From: Orenia metallireducens
GTDB taxonomy: Bacteria; Bacillota; Halanaerobiia; Halobacteroidales; Halobacteroidaceae
Direction: 5' to 3'
DNA length: 64,000 nt
Assembly: GCF_001693735.1 (NCBI RefSeq)
Contig: NZ_LWDV01000010.1
Span: 678,552-742,551, forward strand
This document shows, piece by piece, positions 47,742 through 57,490 of the stretch (within the stretch, counting starts at the first letter, position 1; each line of letters starts with the position of its first letter). Both the position numbers and the translations under genes were made by a program. The notes under the pieces were generated by a model. That model saw only the letters and a list, made by a program, of their open reading frames with translations. It ran no database searches and was not told the origin of the DNA.

Positions 47742-48734
47742 TCAATGATTTTCACACCCACAATAATCAAGTAATACACATTGCACTGGAATACTTACTC
47801 TCTTCATTTCATAGCCACCTAATAGTAAATTTAAAACACAAGCAACCTCTACTAGCTCAATTTCATCTTGGTTTTGCCACTTTTCTAAAAATTTAGAAAA
47901 ATCAGAAGAATGAGATATCATTACTACTCTAAAATCTTCTTCTTGGGCAATTTGATTAATTTGATTAATATTACACTCTTGACTACATGCACTACAAATC
48001 ATATTTAATCCATCTTTTTGAGCTTTACAATCTGCAGCAGATTTTCTTCTCATACAAGTAGGCAATAATACTATTTTTTCTTTGGTAGATTTAAATTCTT
48101 CTTCAAACGCCTGATTTATTATTCTAGCTCCTACCATATTTAAATGATACTCAACTTCTTGCTTAGCACAAAGTAAAACATCTTCTTGCTATAAATGTTC
48201 TTTATGCTTTTCTCTAAGAAAATATTCAACATCTTCTGTATATTGACCTAAAACTTCTTTACTATTCTCTTCAAACCATTTAGATAACTTAATAGAGTTA
48301 GTTAAATATTTAATAATAAATTCTGGAAATTTACTTTCAAAATAGCTCAACCAATTATTAAATCTTTTAACTTCTTTCTTATATTCCCCAGTAGCTTTTA
48401 AATAATAAATAAATTCACTAAAATTCTGTTGATTAATAGTTAGATTATTTTTTTGCTTTCTTAAAGGGAAATATAATATTAATGTTGCTAATATCCCACG
48501 TAAGAAATCAATCTTAGGCTTTAATCTTTCTTTTTTACTTCTTAAATTATATAACTTCTTTAAAATTAAATAAAAAGGCTTTAGATATCTTATTACACTA
48601 TTAACATATAACTTCCACAGTACCCCGATTGTCCAAAATTTAAAAATATATTCCTCTTTAGAGCGTAAATTCTCTAGTTATTCTTGCTCTATAAAATCCA
48701 TAAAATCATTAATTAAATTATTACTTCTCTTCAT
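47742..48734 (-). pseudogene. DUF116-domain protein with two in-frame stops
   Basis: One frame of 331 codons runs from ATG 48734 to 47742, broken only by TAA (48678-48680) and TAG (48189-48191). The C-terminal 130 residues have the DUF116 cysteines: 'LLPTCMRRKSAADCKAQ', 'MICSACSQECNI', 'ACVLNLLLGG' and 'CVLLDYCGCENH'. The N-terminal 200 residues are helical and may touch the membrane. Both stops fall where Gln codons would fit (EQE-LEN, EHL-QED). Two single-base changes would restore the gene. Confidence 0.82.
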
Positions 48735-48838
48735 TTACCTTATTAATGACTTTTTATGTAAAGAAAGAAATTTTACTATAATAATTATCTTTTTTTAATT
48801 ATAAGTAACAGTTTTCATTTTATCTACCTTCTCAAAAG

Positions 48839-49615
48839 TTATTTACTATCCTTAGGAGAGAGATCACGCATAAAGAACATACCTATCTTTAACGCAAACC
48901 ATGCCGCTATCTTTTTAAATATACTTATCTTAGTATCATAATAATACTCATCTTTATCTTCATAATATTCATAATCAGCAGGAAGGTAATCTTTTACCAA
49001 AGAAGATACATTCTTAAAAAATTTAAATCGCAGATACTTATTAATGCCTGGTACTTCCCTTTTCCCTTCCACTATTGAATCATAAAGTCTCTTTGCTGCT
49101 TTACTTACAGCTTTTCGTTGTTTAGCTTCAGCCTTACCAGTTAAAGGCCATGGTGGAGTCACATAAGCTAGTTCATCAACTATTTCCGGCCCAACCCCAA
49201 AAGTATTACGCATAGCCTCTATAGTTTCTTCCATTCCTGCTCCTCCAGAATTTGCAATTAACATTACTTTTTGATCAAAAAAACGTGGTCGATGGTTAGT
49301 ATAAGCAAAACGGTCAATAAAGTTCTTCATCAACCAACTAACATTATAGACATATCCTGGTGAACTTAATATTACTCCATCAGCATTTACAATTTCCTCT
49401 TCAATTTTTATCCTATCGTCTTTTAATGGACATAAATCTACTCCTCTGGAGACGCATAAAAAACACCCTCGGCATAATTCTAAATTAGAATCTTTAAGTA
49501 ATAGATATTCAAATGTAGCATCACCAAATTTCGTCATTTGCTCTTCTATTTGTTGAACAATCTTATACCCATCACCCTTACCCTTGGGACTACCAATTAC
49601 AGCCAGTATTTTCAT
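48839..49615 (-). CDS. Iron-sulfur flavoprotein (NADPH-dependent FMN reductase fold)
   Basis: A 258-residue flavodoxin-fold protein. The FMN loop is 'GSPKGKGDGYKIV' (7-19). The compact motif C-RG-C-FL-C-VSRGVDL-C matches the CX2CX2CX4-7C [4Fe-4S] site of iron-sulfur flavoproteins. 'SSPGYVYNVSWLMKNFIDRF' is the second flavin contact. The C-terminal 80 residues include a hydrophobic end ('IAAWFALKIGMFFM') that may associate with the membrane. It follows the TetR gene by about 30 bases and is probably its regulated target. AAGGAAG supports ATG 49615. Confidence 0.87.
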   Translation of the reverse strand: MKILAVIGSPKGKGDGYKIVQQIEEQMTKFGDATFEYLLLKDSNLELCRGCFLCVSRGVDLCPLKDDRIKIEEEIVNADGVILSSPGYVYNVSWLMKNFIDRFAYTNHRPRFFDQKVMLIANSGGAGMEETIEAMRNTFGVGPEIVDELAYVTPPWPLTGKAEAKQRKAVSKAAKRLYDSIVEGKREVPGINKYLRFKFFKNVSSLVKDYLPADYEYYEDKDEYYYDTKISIFKKIAAWFALKIGMFFMRDLSPKDSK

Positions 49616-49643
49616 AAAAATCACTTCCTTTTAATAATAATTA

Positions 49644-50216
49644 TTAGCTCTTCCCTAACATGTTATCAACAATTCTATCCATCAACTCATCTCTTTGCTG
49701 ATCATCATAATAATTAATTCCAGTCTGTTCTTTAAAGATAGAAGTTCTTAAGAATATCACTTGTACTGTTGCTAACTGCTGCTGAGCCATAATTTTTAAA
49801 TCTACGCCATCTTTCTTATCTCCATAAACTTCTTTTAATTGTTTAACAATTGACTCTAATACTTGACTACTATTATCATTGATACTTCCATTTTTTAAGT
49901 CATTTAAAATAGAAACTCTAGCTATTCCTGGATTATTAGCTAAAAACTTAGCAGCTCTCTTTAATCCCAATCTCATTTTTTCTTCTGGACTTATATCTAC
50001 ATCTTGATATTGCTTACCTGCATTACTTATAATAGTACCTATAAATTTTTGAACAGCTTTATTAATTAAGTTCTCCTTAGTTTGAAAATGATAATTAATC
50101 ATACTTACAGCAACATCTGCTTTTTTAGCAATACGGCGCATTGTTATTTTCTTTATATCCTGTTTTTCTTTAATCAAATCAATAGTTGCCATAATAATCT
50201 TATCTTTTGTTTCCAT
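49644..50216 (-). CDS. TetR-family regulator
   Basis: A 190-residue repressor-type protein. The N-terminal HTH is typical ('KKITMRRIAKKADVAVSMINYHFQTKENLINKAV', residues about 20-55 in part). The C-terminal ligand domain is helical and unrelated to known ligands by eye. It starts the two-gene unit with the iron-sulfur flavoprotein. A probable operator overlaps its promoter region 24-44 bases upstream. Confidence 0.9.
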   Translation of the reverse strand: METKDKIIMATIDLIKEKQDIKKITMRRIAKKADVAVSMINYHFQTKENLINKAVQKFIGTIISNAGKQYQDVDISPEEKMRLGLKRAAKFLANNPGIARVSILNDLKNGSINDNSSQVLESIVKQLKEVYGDKKDGVDLKIMAQQQLATVQVIFLRTSIFKEQTGINYYDDQQRDELMDRIVDNMLGKS

Positions 50217-50239
50217 ACTTTCCCTCCTTTATGCTATCA

Positions 50240-50260
50240 AACATTGTTTAGAACATTGTT
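50240..50260. promoter_or_regulatory. Probable TetR operator
   Basis: AACATTGTT-TAG-AACATTGTT: two near-palindromic nine-base boxes with 12-base period just upstream of the tetR gene. TetR proteins usually bind such sites to repress themselves. The rest of 50264-50494 shows no recognisable element. Confidence 0.6.
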
Positions 50261-50494
50261 CGATTAATGGCATTATACCTTATTTTTTATAATTAAGTCA
50301 AGATAAACTGCTTAAATAATTATCTTATTTTCTTAAACTACATAGAATATTGTGAAAATAATACTTATTTTATATAAATTATTTATATTTTTTATTCAAA
50401 TCAGAGAATTTCATAAAGGAAAATTCATACAATAAACCTACTATATATAAATTAAGCTACAGATTATAAAATAACCTGGAATATAATTTCTATA

Positions 50495-50526
50495 ATAAAA
50501 ATAGTCCCGAAAGATCTCAGGACTAT
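50495..50526 (-). terminator. Terminator after the LuxR/MalT-type gene
   Basis: ATAGTCC...GGACTAT stem with flanking A/T runs, six bases past the stop. Shares 25 of 26 bases with the stem at 44612-44637. Confidence 0.8.
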
Positions 50527-50531
50527 AAAAA

Positions 50532-53123
50532 TCAAATTAATTTTAATTTTCTAGCTTTATTAATTGCTTGAGCACGTCTATTTACTCCAAGCTTACCGTA
50601 AAGGTTATGAATGTGCCATTTGGTCGTTCCAACAGTAATAAATAACTCTTTAGCAATCCCTTTATTTGAATATCCTTGAGCTATTAACTGTAAAATTTCT
50701 AATTCTCTGTCACTTAAAGGCTCTATTAATTTCTCATTATTTTCATTGACTTTAGAATTTTTATCAAATTGCTTTATTACATTACTAACAAAAGTCGGTG
50801 CTAAACTCTTTACTTCTGACAAAAGCTGAGTTATAGGCTGCCCATCTTCAATAAAAGAACGATAAAATTCCTCTGGAGCAGCAATACTTAATGCTTCTTT
50901 TAAATATTTAATTGCCTTATCTTTAGCTCCAAGCCCTTTTAGAGCATAGCTTTGTAAAAGATGAATAGTAATCAAGTTCCTATAATTTTCTTGTTGTTTA
51001 GTATTTTCTTCTATAGTTTGAAGAAGTTCTAAAGCTTTTTCAAAATTTTGTTGGGCTAATAAAATACGAATATAAATCTGATTGGCACAAGCATTAGATT
51101 CATTAGCATAATTTTCTAAGGCTAATTCTAGATTACCTTCTTTTAAGTAAAGTTCTATCTTATAATTTTCAATTCTAGTAATTAAATAAGAGAAATCTAT
51201 AACTTTAGAAAAATCATAAAGCTCTTGTAAGATCTCTAAAGTTTCATTTCTCTCTCCTAAAGCATAATAAACTGAAGCAAGATATAACTTAGCTTCACTA
51301 TAAAGATGAGTTAGACCTAATTGTTCTACTAACTTAATTCCCTTAATTAAATACTCTTTTGCCTCTTTTAATTTATTTCCTTCAAAAGCTACCATTCCTA
51401 AAGTAATATAAATAACTTCAGCTATAGGAAGCAATTGCCCCCCTTGATCAACAAAATATCTAAGACCTTGTTGACATAACGCCTTAGCCTTTTTTCTCTC
51501 ACCATGTTTAATAAGATTTAAAGCAAGATTAATTAAAGCTATTAAAGCTATAAAAGGCTGTTCTAATTTCTTTCCAGTAAATAATGCACGATTAAAAGCA
51601 TCGATTGACTCTTTTATTCTGCCCCGACTTGCCTCTGCCCAGCCAATGGTTAACAATGCTCCACTATAAAAGAAGTAATCAGACTTATCAATAAGGTCTA
51701 AAGACTCTTTAGCTAATTTATAAAATGAAGTTTCTCCTTTGATAATATTAAATAAAACCTGTAACAATTTACATCTGCCTAAAAATCCTGATTTCTCTAC
51801 TACAGTTGAATTATCTATTAACATTGATAGGTGAAATTCAGCTTCTTGTACTTGACCATCAAAAAATAGTCCAATAATTTTATAAAAATTTAAATTTATA
51901 TCCTCTCTGATATCTTCTTGGGGTAATAAATCTATTAAGTTAACTAAAGTTTTTATTTCTCCATTTTGAAATAAATTATCAGCAACTTTCTCAATTAAAG
52001 CTATAGCTTTACTAGTAGTATTAGCAGCTATAGCATGATTAATAGCTTCAATTAAATAGCCCTCTTTTTCTAAATAATTAGCCGCTTTAAGATGTAAAGT
52101 ATTTTTTTCTTCCTTATCAAGTTCTGTAAGTAAATACTCTGCAAAAAGCTGATGATAGCGGTAAAAATTATATTCTTGATCTAAAGGAATAACAAAAAGA
52201 TTAGATTCTTTTAATAAACTTAACATTCTAGCACTATCTTCTCTTCCTGTTATAGCATTGCATAAAGCAGGATTTAAACTATCTAAGATAGCAGTTTGGC
52301 ATAAAAAAATATATATATCTTGGTTTAATTCTTTAATTACCTCTTCAAATAAATAATCTATTACATGTCGATGACTACCTCCAAAGGAATTAATAAATCG
52401 ATTAATTGCTTGTTGATTCTTCTTTTGTAAAGAAATAGCTGCTAACTGTAAACTAGCAATCCACCCTTCAGTACGATTAGCTAAAATAGCTATATCCTGC
52501 TGTTTAAGACTAAGAGACATCTTATTTTTAAAGAAGTCTTCAACCTCACTTAACTTAAATTTTAAATCTTTAGCTCTAATATCTGTTAGTTGATGAGCTA
52601 CTCTAAGGCGTGAAAGATTAAAAGGTGGATCTTGTCGGGTAATTAATACAAGGTTGAGGGATAATGATTGACAATCAAGTAAATATTGAATTATAGTATG
52701 AATCTTTTGCTCATTAATTAAGTGATAATCATCAACAACTAAGACAAAAGTAGATGATAATTTAGCAAGATCATTAATTAAATTTGTGATTAAAACTTCA
52801 AAGGCAGGTAATTGAGGAGAAGCTAATAAAGTTTGAATAGTCTTACCTATATTTATATCAATTTTTTTTAAGGCTTGTATTAAATAAGTTAAAAATCGCA
52901 CAGGATCATTGTCTTTTTTATCTAGTGATAACCAGCAATAAGGGATATTAATAGTATTTAACCACTCAACTATTAAAGTACTTTTACCATAACCTGCTGG
53001 TGCAGATACTAAAGTTAGTCTTTTATCTAAGCCTTGATTAAGCTGCATTATTAAGTCTTGCCGACTTACTAAATACTTGCTTAAAGCTGGGAGATTAAGT
53101 TTAGTAGTTAATAATGGTTTCAT
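50532..53123 (-). CDS. MalT-like LuxR-family transcriptional activator
   Basis: An 863-residue signal-transduction ATPase (STAND class). The N-terminal NTPase domain has Walker A APAGYGKST (41-49), 'VLVVDDYHLI' as Walker B and 'LNLVLITRQDPPFNLSRLR' as the sensor segment. A middle winged-helix and TPR-like superhelix region spans about 350-780. The C-terminal LuxR HTH (about 800-863) includes 'LSDRELEILQLIAQGYSNKGIAKELFI' area. MalT uses this layout to sense a sugar; the inducer here is unknown and no target operon is adjacent. Confidence 0.92.
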   Translation of the reverse strand: MKPLLTTKLNLPALSKYLVSRQDLIMQLNQGLDKRLTLVSAPAGYGKSTLIVEWLNTINIPYCWLSLDKKDNDPVRFLTYLIQALKKIDINIGKTIQTLLASPQLPAFEVLITNLINDLAKLSSTFVLVVDDYHLINEQKIHTIIQYLLDCQSLSLNLVLITRQDPPFNLSRLRVAHQLTDIRAKDLKFKLSEVEDFFKNKMSLSLKQQDIAILANRTEGWIASLQLAAISLQKKNQQAINRFINSFGGSHRHVIDYLFEEVIKELNQDIYIFLCQTAILDSLNPALCNAITGREDSARMLSLLKESNLFVIPLDQEYNFYRYHQLFAEYLLTELDKEEKNTLHLKAANYLEKEGYLIEAINHAIAANTTSKAIALIEKVADNLFQNGEIKTLVNLIDLLPQEDIREDINLNFYKIIGLFFDGQVQEAEFHLSMLIDNSTVVEKSGFLGRCKLLQVLFNIIKGETSFYKLAKESLDLIDKSDYFFYSGALLTIGWAEASRGRIKESIDAFNRALFTGKKLEQPFIALIALINLALNLIKHGERKKAKALCQQGLRYFVDQGGQLLPIAEVIYITLGMVAFEGNKLKEAKEYLIKGIKLVEQLGLTHLYSEAKLYLASVYYALGERNETLEILQELYDFSKVIDFSYLITRIENYKIELYLKEGNLELALENYANESNACANQIYIRILLAQQNFEKALELLQTIEENTKQQENYRNLITIHLLQSYALKGLGAKDKAIKYLKEALSIAAPEEFYRSFIEDGQPITQLLSEVKSLAPTFVSNVIKQFDKNSKVNENNEKLIEPLSDRELEILQLIAQGYSNKGIAKELFITVGTTKWHIHNLYGKLGVNRRAQAINKARKLKLI

Positions 53124-53350
53124 TGCTTTACCTCTTTCTTAGGTTAAAATATTTTTAATACTAATAAGTAATAAATTCTACATATTATCTTAAAAAACTT
53201 TAAACCTTAACTTTACATTTAGATTTCCAATTTATTTTTATTTTACTTATATTAATTCTTAGAAAATTATTAAACACCTTTTTCTTATTTCCATAAAAAT
53301 TATATAAAAACAAATTAAATCTAAATAACTTAACAGCTTTATAAGCAAAA

Positions 53351-53380
53351 AAACCACTAGCAATTAATTGCTAGTGGTTT
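53351..53380 (-). terminator. Terminator after ftsH
   Basis: Fifteen-base perfect arms AAACCACTAGCAATT / AATTGCTAGTGGTTT with flanking T on the minus strand. Confidence 0.93.
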
Positions 53381-53384
53381 TAGT

Positions 53385-55244
53385 TTACTCTTCAGCATTA
53401 TCTTCTTTTAGATCCCAATAATCTTCTTCAAGATCATCATAAAAACCAGGTTTATATTTACTAATAATCGTTTTAATCTCTCTTCTATTTAAGGTCTCTT
53501 TCTCTTTTAATTCAGCTACCATATCTTCAACCATATCTCTATTCTCTGTCAATATGGTTCTAGCTGTTTCATAACATTTAGATACTAAGTCTTTAGCCTC
53601 TTTATCAATCTGTGAAGCAACCTCTTCACTATAATTTCGGCTACGTGAAATATCTCTACCTAGGAATACCTGTTCATTATGCTTTTGACCTAAAGTAAGT
53701 GGTCCAAGCTTTTCACTCATTCCATAATCGGTAATCATATTTCTAATAATCTTAGTAGAACGCTCTAAGTCATTTTGAGCACCAGTACTAACATCATCAA
53801 GGAAAACCTCTTCGGCTACTCTTCCTCCTAATAACATAGTAACCTTATCTAAAAGTTCAGATTTGGTGATAAAACTCTTATCCTCTGTTGGCAGATTGAT
53901 CGTAAACCCTCCAGCTCTACCACGAGGGATAATAGTTACCTTATGAGTTGGATCAGCATGTTCTAATAATTCTCCTAATAGAGCATGACCAGTTTCATGA
54001 TATGATACAATATCCCTTTCTTTATCACTGATAATCCTACTCTTCTTCTGTGGACCAGCAATAACACGATCAATGGCATCATCAAACTCTAACATACTGA
54101 TTCTATCTTTGTCACGGCGTGCAGCCAAAATAGCCGCTTCATTAGCTAAGTTTTCCATATCAGCACCAGTAAAACCTGGAGTTCTACGAGCCAATACACT
54201 TAAATCTACATCATCAGCTAAAGGTTTATTCTTGACATGTATCTCTAAAACGCCTCTTCTACCTTTATAATCTGGTCGATCAACAGTGACTTGACGGTCA
54301 AAACGACCTGGTCTTAATAAGGCAGGATCTAGTACATCAGGTCTATTAGTTGCAGCCATTAAGATAATCCCTTCATTAGCTTCAAAACCATCCATCTCAA
54401 CTAATAACTGATTTAACGTCTGTTCACGTTCATCATGACCTCCACCTACACCTGCTCCACGTTGGCGACCTACAGCATCTAGTTCATCAATAAAGATAAT
54501 ACATGGTGCATTCTTCTTCCCTTGTTCAAATAAATCTCTAACACGTGATGCACCAACACCTACAAACATCTCAACAAAATCAGAACCACTGATAATAAAG
54601 AAAGGTACTCCAGCCTCTCCCGCAACAGCTCTAGCCATTAAGGTCTTACCTGTTCCTGGAGGACCTACTAATAATACCCCCTTTGGTATTGTAGCACCCA
54701 ATTTATTAAACTTTTCAGGACTCTTTAAAAATTCTACAACTTCAACTAGTTCTTCTTTAACTTCTTCATAATTAGCTACATCATCAAAGGTAACCCTCTT
54801 CTTCTCATTATCATGGAGTCTAGCTTTACTCTTACCAAAAGACATCATCTTATTGCCTCCACCTTGCATCTTGTTCATAATAAAGATCCAAGCTGCAATT
54901 AAGATTACAGTAGGTAATAAGTAAGCAAAGACACCTGTCCACCAAGGTGGTTCTGGCTCAGGTCTTGTCTCAATATCTACTTCATTAACTCGTAATATCT
55001 CTTCAACTTTTTCAATAGTTCCAGGGACATTTATCTTAAAAGTTTTGTTCTCTAATCTACCCTGAATTACATTTTCACCTATGATGGTAACTTTTTTAAT
55101 CTTTCCTGCTTCGACTTTATTTATAAATTCGCTATAAGTAATCTCTTCACTAGGTTGATTAGGTGCAATAATATACTGAGCTATTAAAACACCAATTGCT
55201 ATAATTATCAAATAAAAACCTATACTTTTTGAAAATTTCTTCAA
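53385..55244 (-). CDS. ftsH: ATP-dependent zinc metalloprotease FtsH
   Basis: Membrane protease that degrades misfolded and regulatory proteins. Two N-terminal membrane helices (8-26 and 104-123) flank a periplasmic domain. The AAA+ domain has Walker A GPPGTGKT (194-201), Walker B '[11 protein letters not shown]', and the SRH region '[18 protein letters not shown]'. The zinc site is HETGH (416-420). At 619 residues it is normal length. In this gene order (spoIIE-tilS-hpt-ftsH) it is the last gene and is followed by a terminator. Confidence 0.98.
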   Translation of the reverse strand: MKKFSKSIGFYLIIIAIGVLIAQYIIAPNQPSEEITYSEFINKVEAGKIKKVTIIGENVIQGRLENKTFKINVPGTIEKVEEILRVNEVDIETRPEPEPPWWTGVFAYLLPTVILIAAWIFIMNKMQGGGNKMMSFGKSKARLHDNEKKRVTFDDVANYEEVKEELVEVVEFLKSPEKFNKLGATIPKGVLLVGPPGTGKTLMARAVAGEAGVPFFIISGSDFVEMFVGVGASRVRDLFEQGKKNAPCIIFIDELDAVGRQRGAGVGGGHDEREQTLNQLLVEMDGFEANEGIILMAATNRPDVLDPALLRPGRFDRQVTVDRPDYKGRRGVLEIHVKNKPLADDVDLSVLARRTPGFTGADMENLANEAAILAARRDKDRISMLEFDDAIDRVIAGPQKKSRIISDKERDIVSYHETGHALLGELLEHADPTHKVTIIPRGRAGGFTINLPTEDKSFITKSELLDKVTMLLGGRVAEEVFLDDVSTGAQNDLERSTKIIRNMITDYGMSEKLGPLTLGQKHNEQVFLGRDISRSRNYSEEVASQIDKEAKDLVSKCYETARTILTENRDMVEDMVAELKEKETLNRREIKTIISKYKPGFYDDLEEDYWDLKEDNAEE

Positions 55245-55402
55245 CTATTAATCCTCCTTCCTCCCAAATACATAAAAATAAAATCATATAATTCCACAAT
55301 TATTTATTATACCATATTAAAGAAGTTATAGCAAACTAATCAATTTCATAAATCCTTTTAAGCAACTTGCCTTAATTGAATTATAAAATCTCTTAAAATA
55401 TA

Positions 55403-55948
55403 CTATCCTTCATATAGTTCAGACTTAGGAACGAAGATAAATGGCACATTTCTATATCTCTCTTCATAATCCAATCCATAGCCCACTACAAATTTATTTG
55501 GAATCTCAAATCCATTCCAATCTATTTCAACATGCTTTTCTGTTCTACGTTCTGGTTTATCCAATAAAGTACAGACCTTAATACTCTTAGGGTTACGAGT
55601 CTTTAACATATTAATTACATGCTTTAAAGTTAAACCAGTATCAATAATATCCTCTACAATTAATACATGCTTATCTCCAATACTCTCTTCTAAGTCTTTA
55701 ATAATTCTAACATTTCCTGTAGTAGTAGTTCCTTCATAACTAGTAACATCCATAAAATCAAGGACTACTGGTAGATTAATTTTACGAGCCAAATCAGCCA
55801 TAAACATTACTCCACCTCTTAAAATACAGACCATAACTATCTCATCATCTTGATTATAGTAATTAGTTATCTTTTCTCCTAATTGGGCTATTCTCTCTTG
55901 TAACTCCTCTTCTTTAATTAATATTTCTTCAATAATTCCCTCTAGCAC
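55403..55948 (-). CDS. hpt: Hypoxanthine phosphoribosyltransferase
   Basis: Salvages hypoxanthine and guanine to IMP and GMP with PRPP. The PRPP loop is VLIVEDIIDTGLT (95-107), with 'CILRGGVMFMADL' and the Mg/PPi region upstream. 181 residues is typical. It lies 12 bases after tilS and is probably translated from the same mRNA; the pairing tilS-hpt is conserved in Firmicutes. Confidence 0.97.
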   Translation of the reverse strand: MLEGIIEEILIKEEELQERIAQLGEKITNYYNQDDEIVMVCILRGGVMFMADLARKINLPVVLDFMDVTSYEGTTTTGNVRIIKDLEESIGDKHVLIVEDIIDTGLTLKHVINMLKTRNPKSIKVCTLLDKPERRTEKHVEIDWNGFEIPNKFVVGYGLDYEERYRNVPFIFVPKSELYEG

Positions 55949-55960
55949 TATAATTCCTCC

Positions 55961-57352
55961 TTAATTTATAATTTCAATTATTAGAATCTTCTCTGTTTCA
56001 TCTGTGATTTTAAATCTATCATCTACTCTAAGTCCACCTACCCAGAAAATATCACCATCTAAAGTTGTAAAAATTGGCACCTTATCCCTTTTATTTATTG
56101 GAATTTTCTCATCAATTAAAAAATCTTTTACCTTCTTACTCCCTTTCATTCCTAAAGGATAAAAACGATCTCCATCTTCACGCTGCCTTAAATAAAATTC
56201 CTTACCTATTTTAGAAAAATCTAAACAAGCAATATTGGGATCATTAAGAGTCTTCTTCCAAGGATATGTCTTCTCAACAATCTTTGTTTTAACTTCTAAA
56301 TCTACTTGGGGAATTTTTTTACTTCCTAATAATAACCTATGCTTAAAATAATTAATATTATCAATATCTTCTGTTGTAAAAATTATCTCCTCATAATTCA
56401 ATTTAACTATTATTCCTTGGGGCAAATCAAGCCGACTTCCAGTCTCTGAATTCTTAATTAAATCAAGAACTAAATCAATATGATCATAATAAATATCTTG
56501 ATAGCTACCCTTTAAAAATTTAATACCCTCTCTAATAACTCTTCTCTGTATAGCTAAATTTAATTCTAATAATTTTTCGGCATTTAAGATCAATTTACCA
56601 TTGTTTTTATTTATAGTTAATTGAGCTAAATTCTCTATTGTATATTCTCCTAAAAAAATCTCCTCTTCCCTTAACAGATCTGCAGTTTTATTTAATGTGG
56701 AGACTAGATTATTATTATACTCTTCTACTAATAAAGGTATTAAATTCAATCTAACTTTATTTCTAAGATATATAGTTTCTAGATTACTCTTATCGATTCT
56801 TGGATTCAAGTTATGCTCTTCACAATAACCTTCTATCTCTTCTCTAGAGATTTCAATTAATGGTCTAACTATCTTTCCTTGCTTAGGATAGATTCCACTT
56901 AAACCCTTTAATCCTGCTCCCCGTAAAAACTTCATTAATACAGTCTCAGCCTGATCATTAGCATTATGTCCAACAGCAACCTTATTAATATTAAACTTTT
57001 CAATTAACCCAAAGAAGAATCTATACCTAACTTGACGAGCTGCATCTTCAAGAGATAATCCCTTCTCTTTTTGATAAGCTTTAACATCATAAGATTTTAT
57101 AGTAATAGGAATATTCCATTCTCTAGCTAATCTTTCTATAAACTTAGCATCCTTTATAGATTCTTCTCCTCTAATCATATGGTCTAGGTGAGCAATATGT
57201 AAATATAGATTATATTCTTCCTTTAACGTTTTTAAGCTATGTAATAAAGCAAGGGAATCAGGCCCCCCTGATACCCCTATTAAAATTCTATCCCCGTTAT
57301 TAATTAATTTATATTTCTTTATAGTAGATTCTACTTTAGTTAACAAAGACAT
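55961..57352 (-). CDS. tilS: tRNA(Ile)-lysidine synthetase
   Basis: Modifies the wobble C of tRNA-Ile(CAU) to lysidine so that it reads AUA. The PP-loop is SGGPDS (28-33) in an adenylation domain of about 230 residues. A central TilS-specific domain and a C-terminal substrate-binding domain ('YLRQREDGDRFYPLGMKGSKKVKDFL' area) follow. At 463 residues it is full length. It is essential in most bacteria because AUA is common in AT-rich genomes such as this. Confidence 0.96.
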   Translation of the reverse strand: MSLLTKVESTIKKYKLINNGDRILIGVSGGPDSLALLHSLKTLKEEYNLYLHIAHLDHMIRGEESIKDAKFIERLAREWNIPITIKSYDVKAYQKEKGLSLEDAARQVRYRFFFGLIEKFNINKVAVGHNANDQAETVLMKFLRGAGLKGLSGIYPKQGKIVRPLIEISREEIEGYCEEHNLNPRIDKSNLETIYLRNKVRLNLIPLLVEEYNNNLVSTLNKTADLLREEEIFLGEYTIENLAQLTINKNNGKLILNAEKLLELNLAIQRRVIREGIKFLKGSYQDIYYDHIDLVLDLIKNSETGSRLDLPQGIIVKLNYEEIIFTTEDIDNINYFKHRLLLGSKKIPQVDLEVKTKIVEKTYPWKKTLNDPNIACLDFSKIGKEFYLRQREDGDRFYPLGMKGSKKVKDFLIDEKIPINKRDKVPIFTTLDGDIFWVGGLRVDDRFKITDETEKILIIEIIN

Positions 57353-57490
57353 TTATTCTATATCCCCTCTAAACTCTAATTTGGCATCAAGTTTATTTGC
57401 AAAAATAAATCCCAAAATAAAAGCTTCTATACAGCTTTAAATTCTACAAAAATCTATGTTTTCCTGCTTAATTTAGTTATTTATTCTATC

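Noticed and set aside
26079-48734. Genetic-code reassignment of TAA/TAG to Gln
   Set aside because: TAA and TAG end intact genes elsewhere (fba ends TAA; panC ends TAG two bases before panD), and the same region has frameshifts, so decay is simpler.
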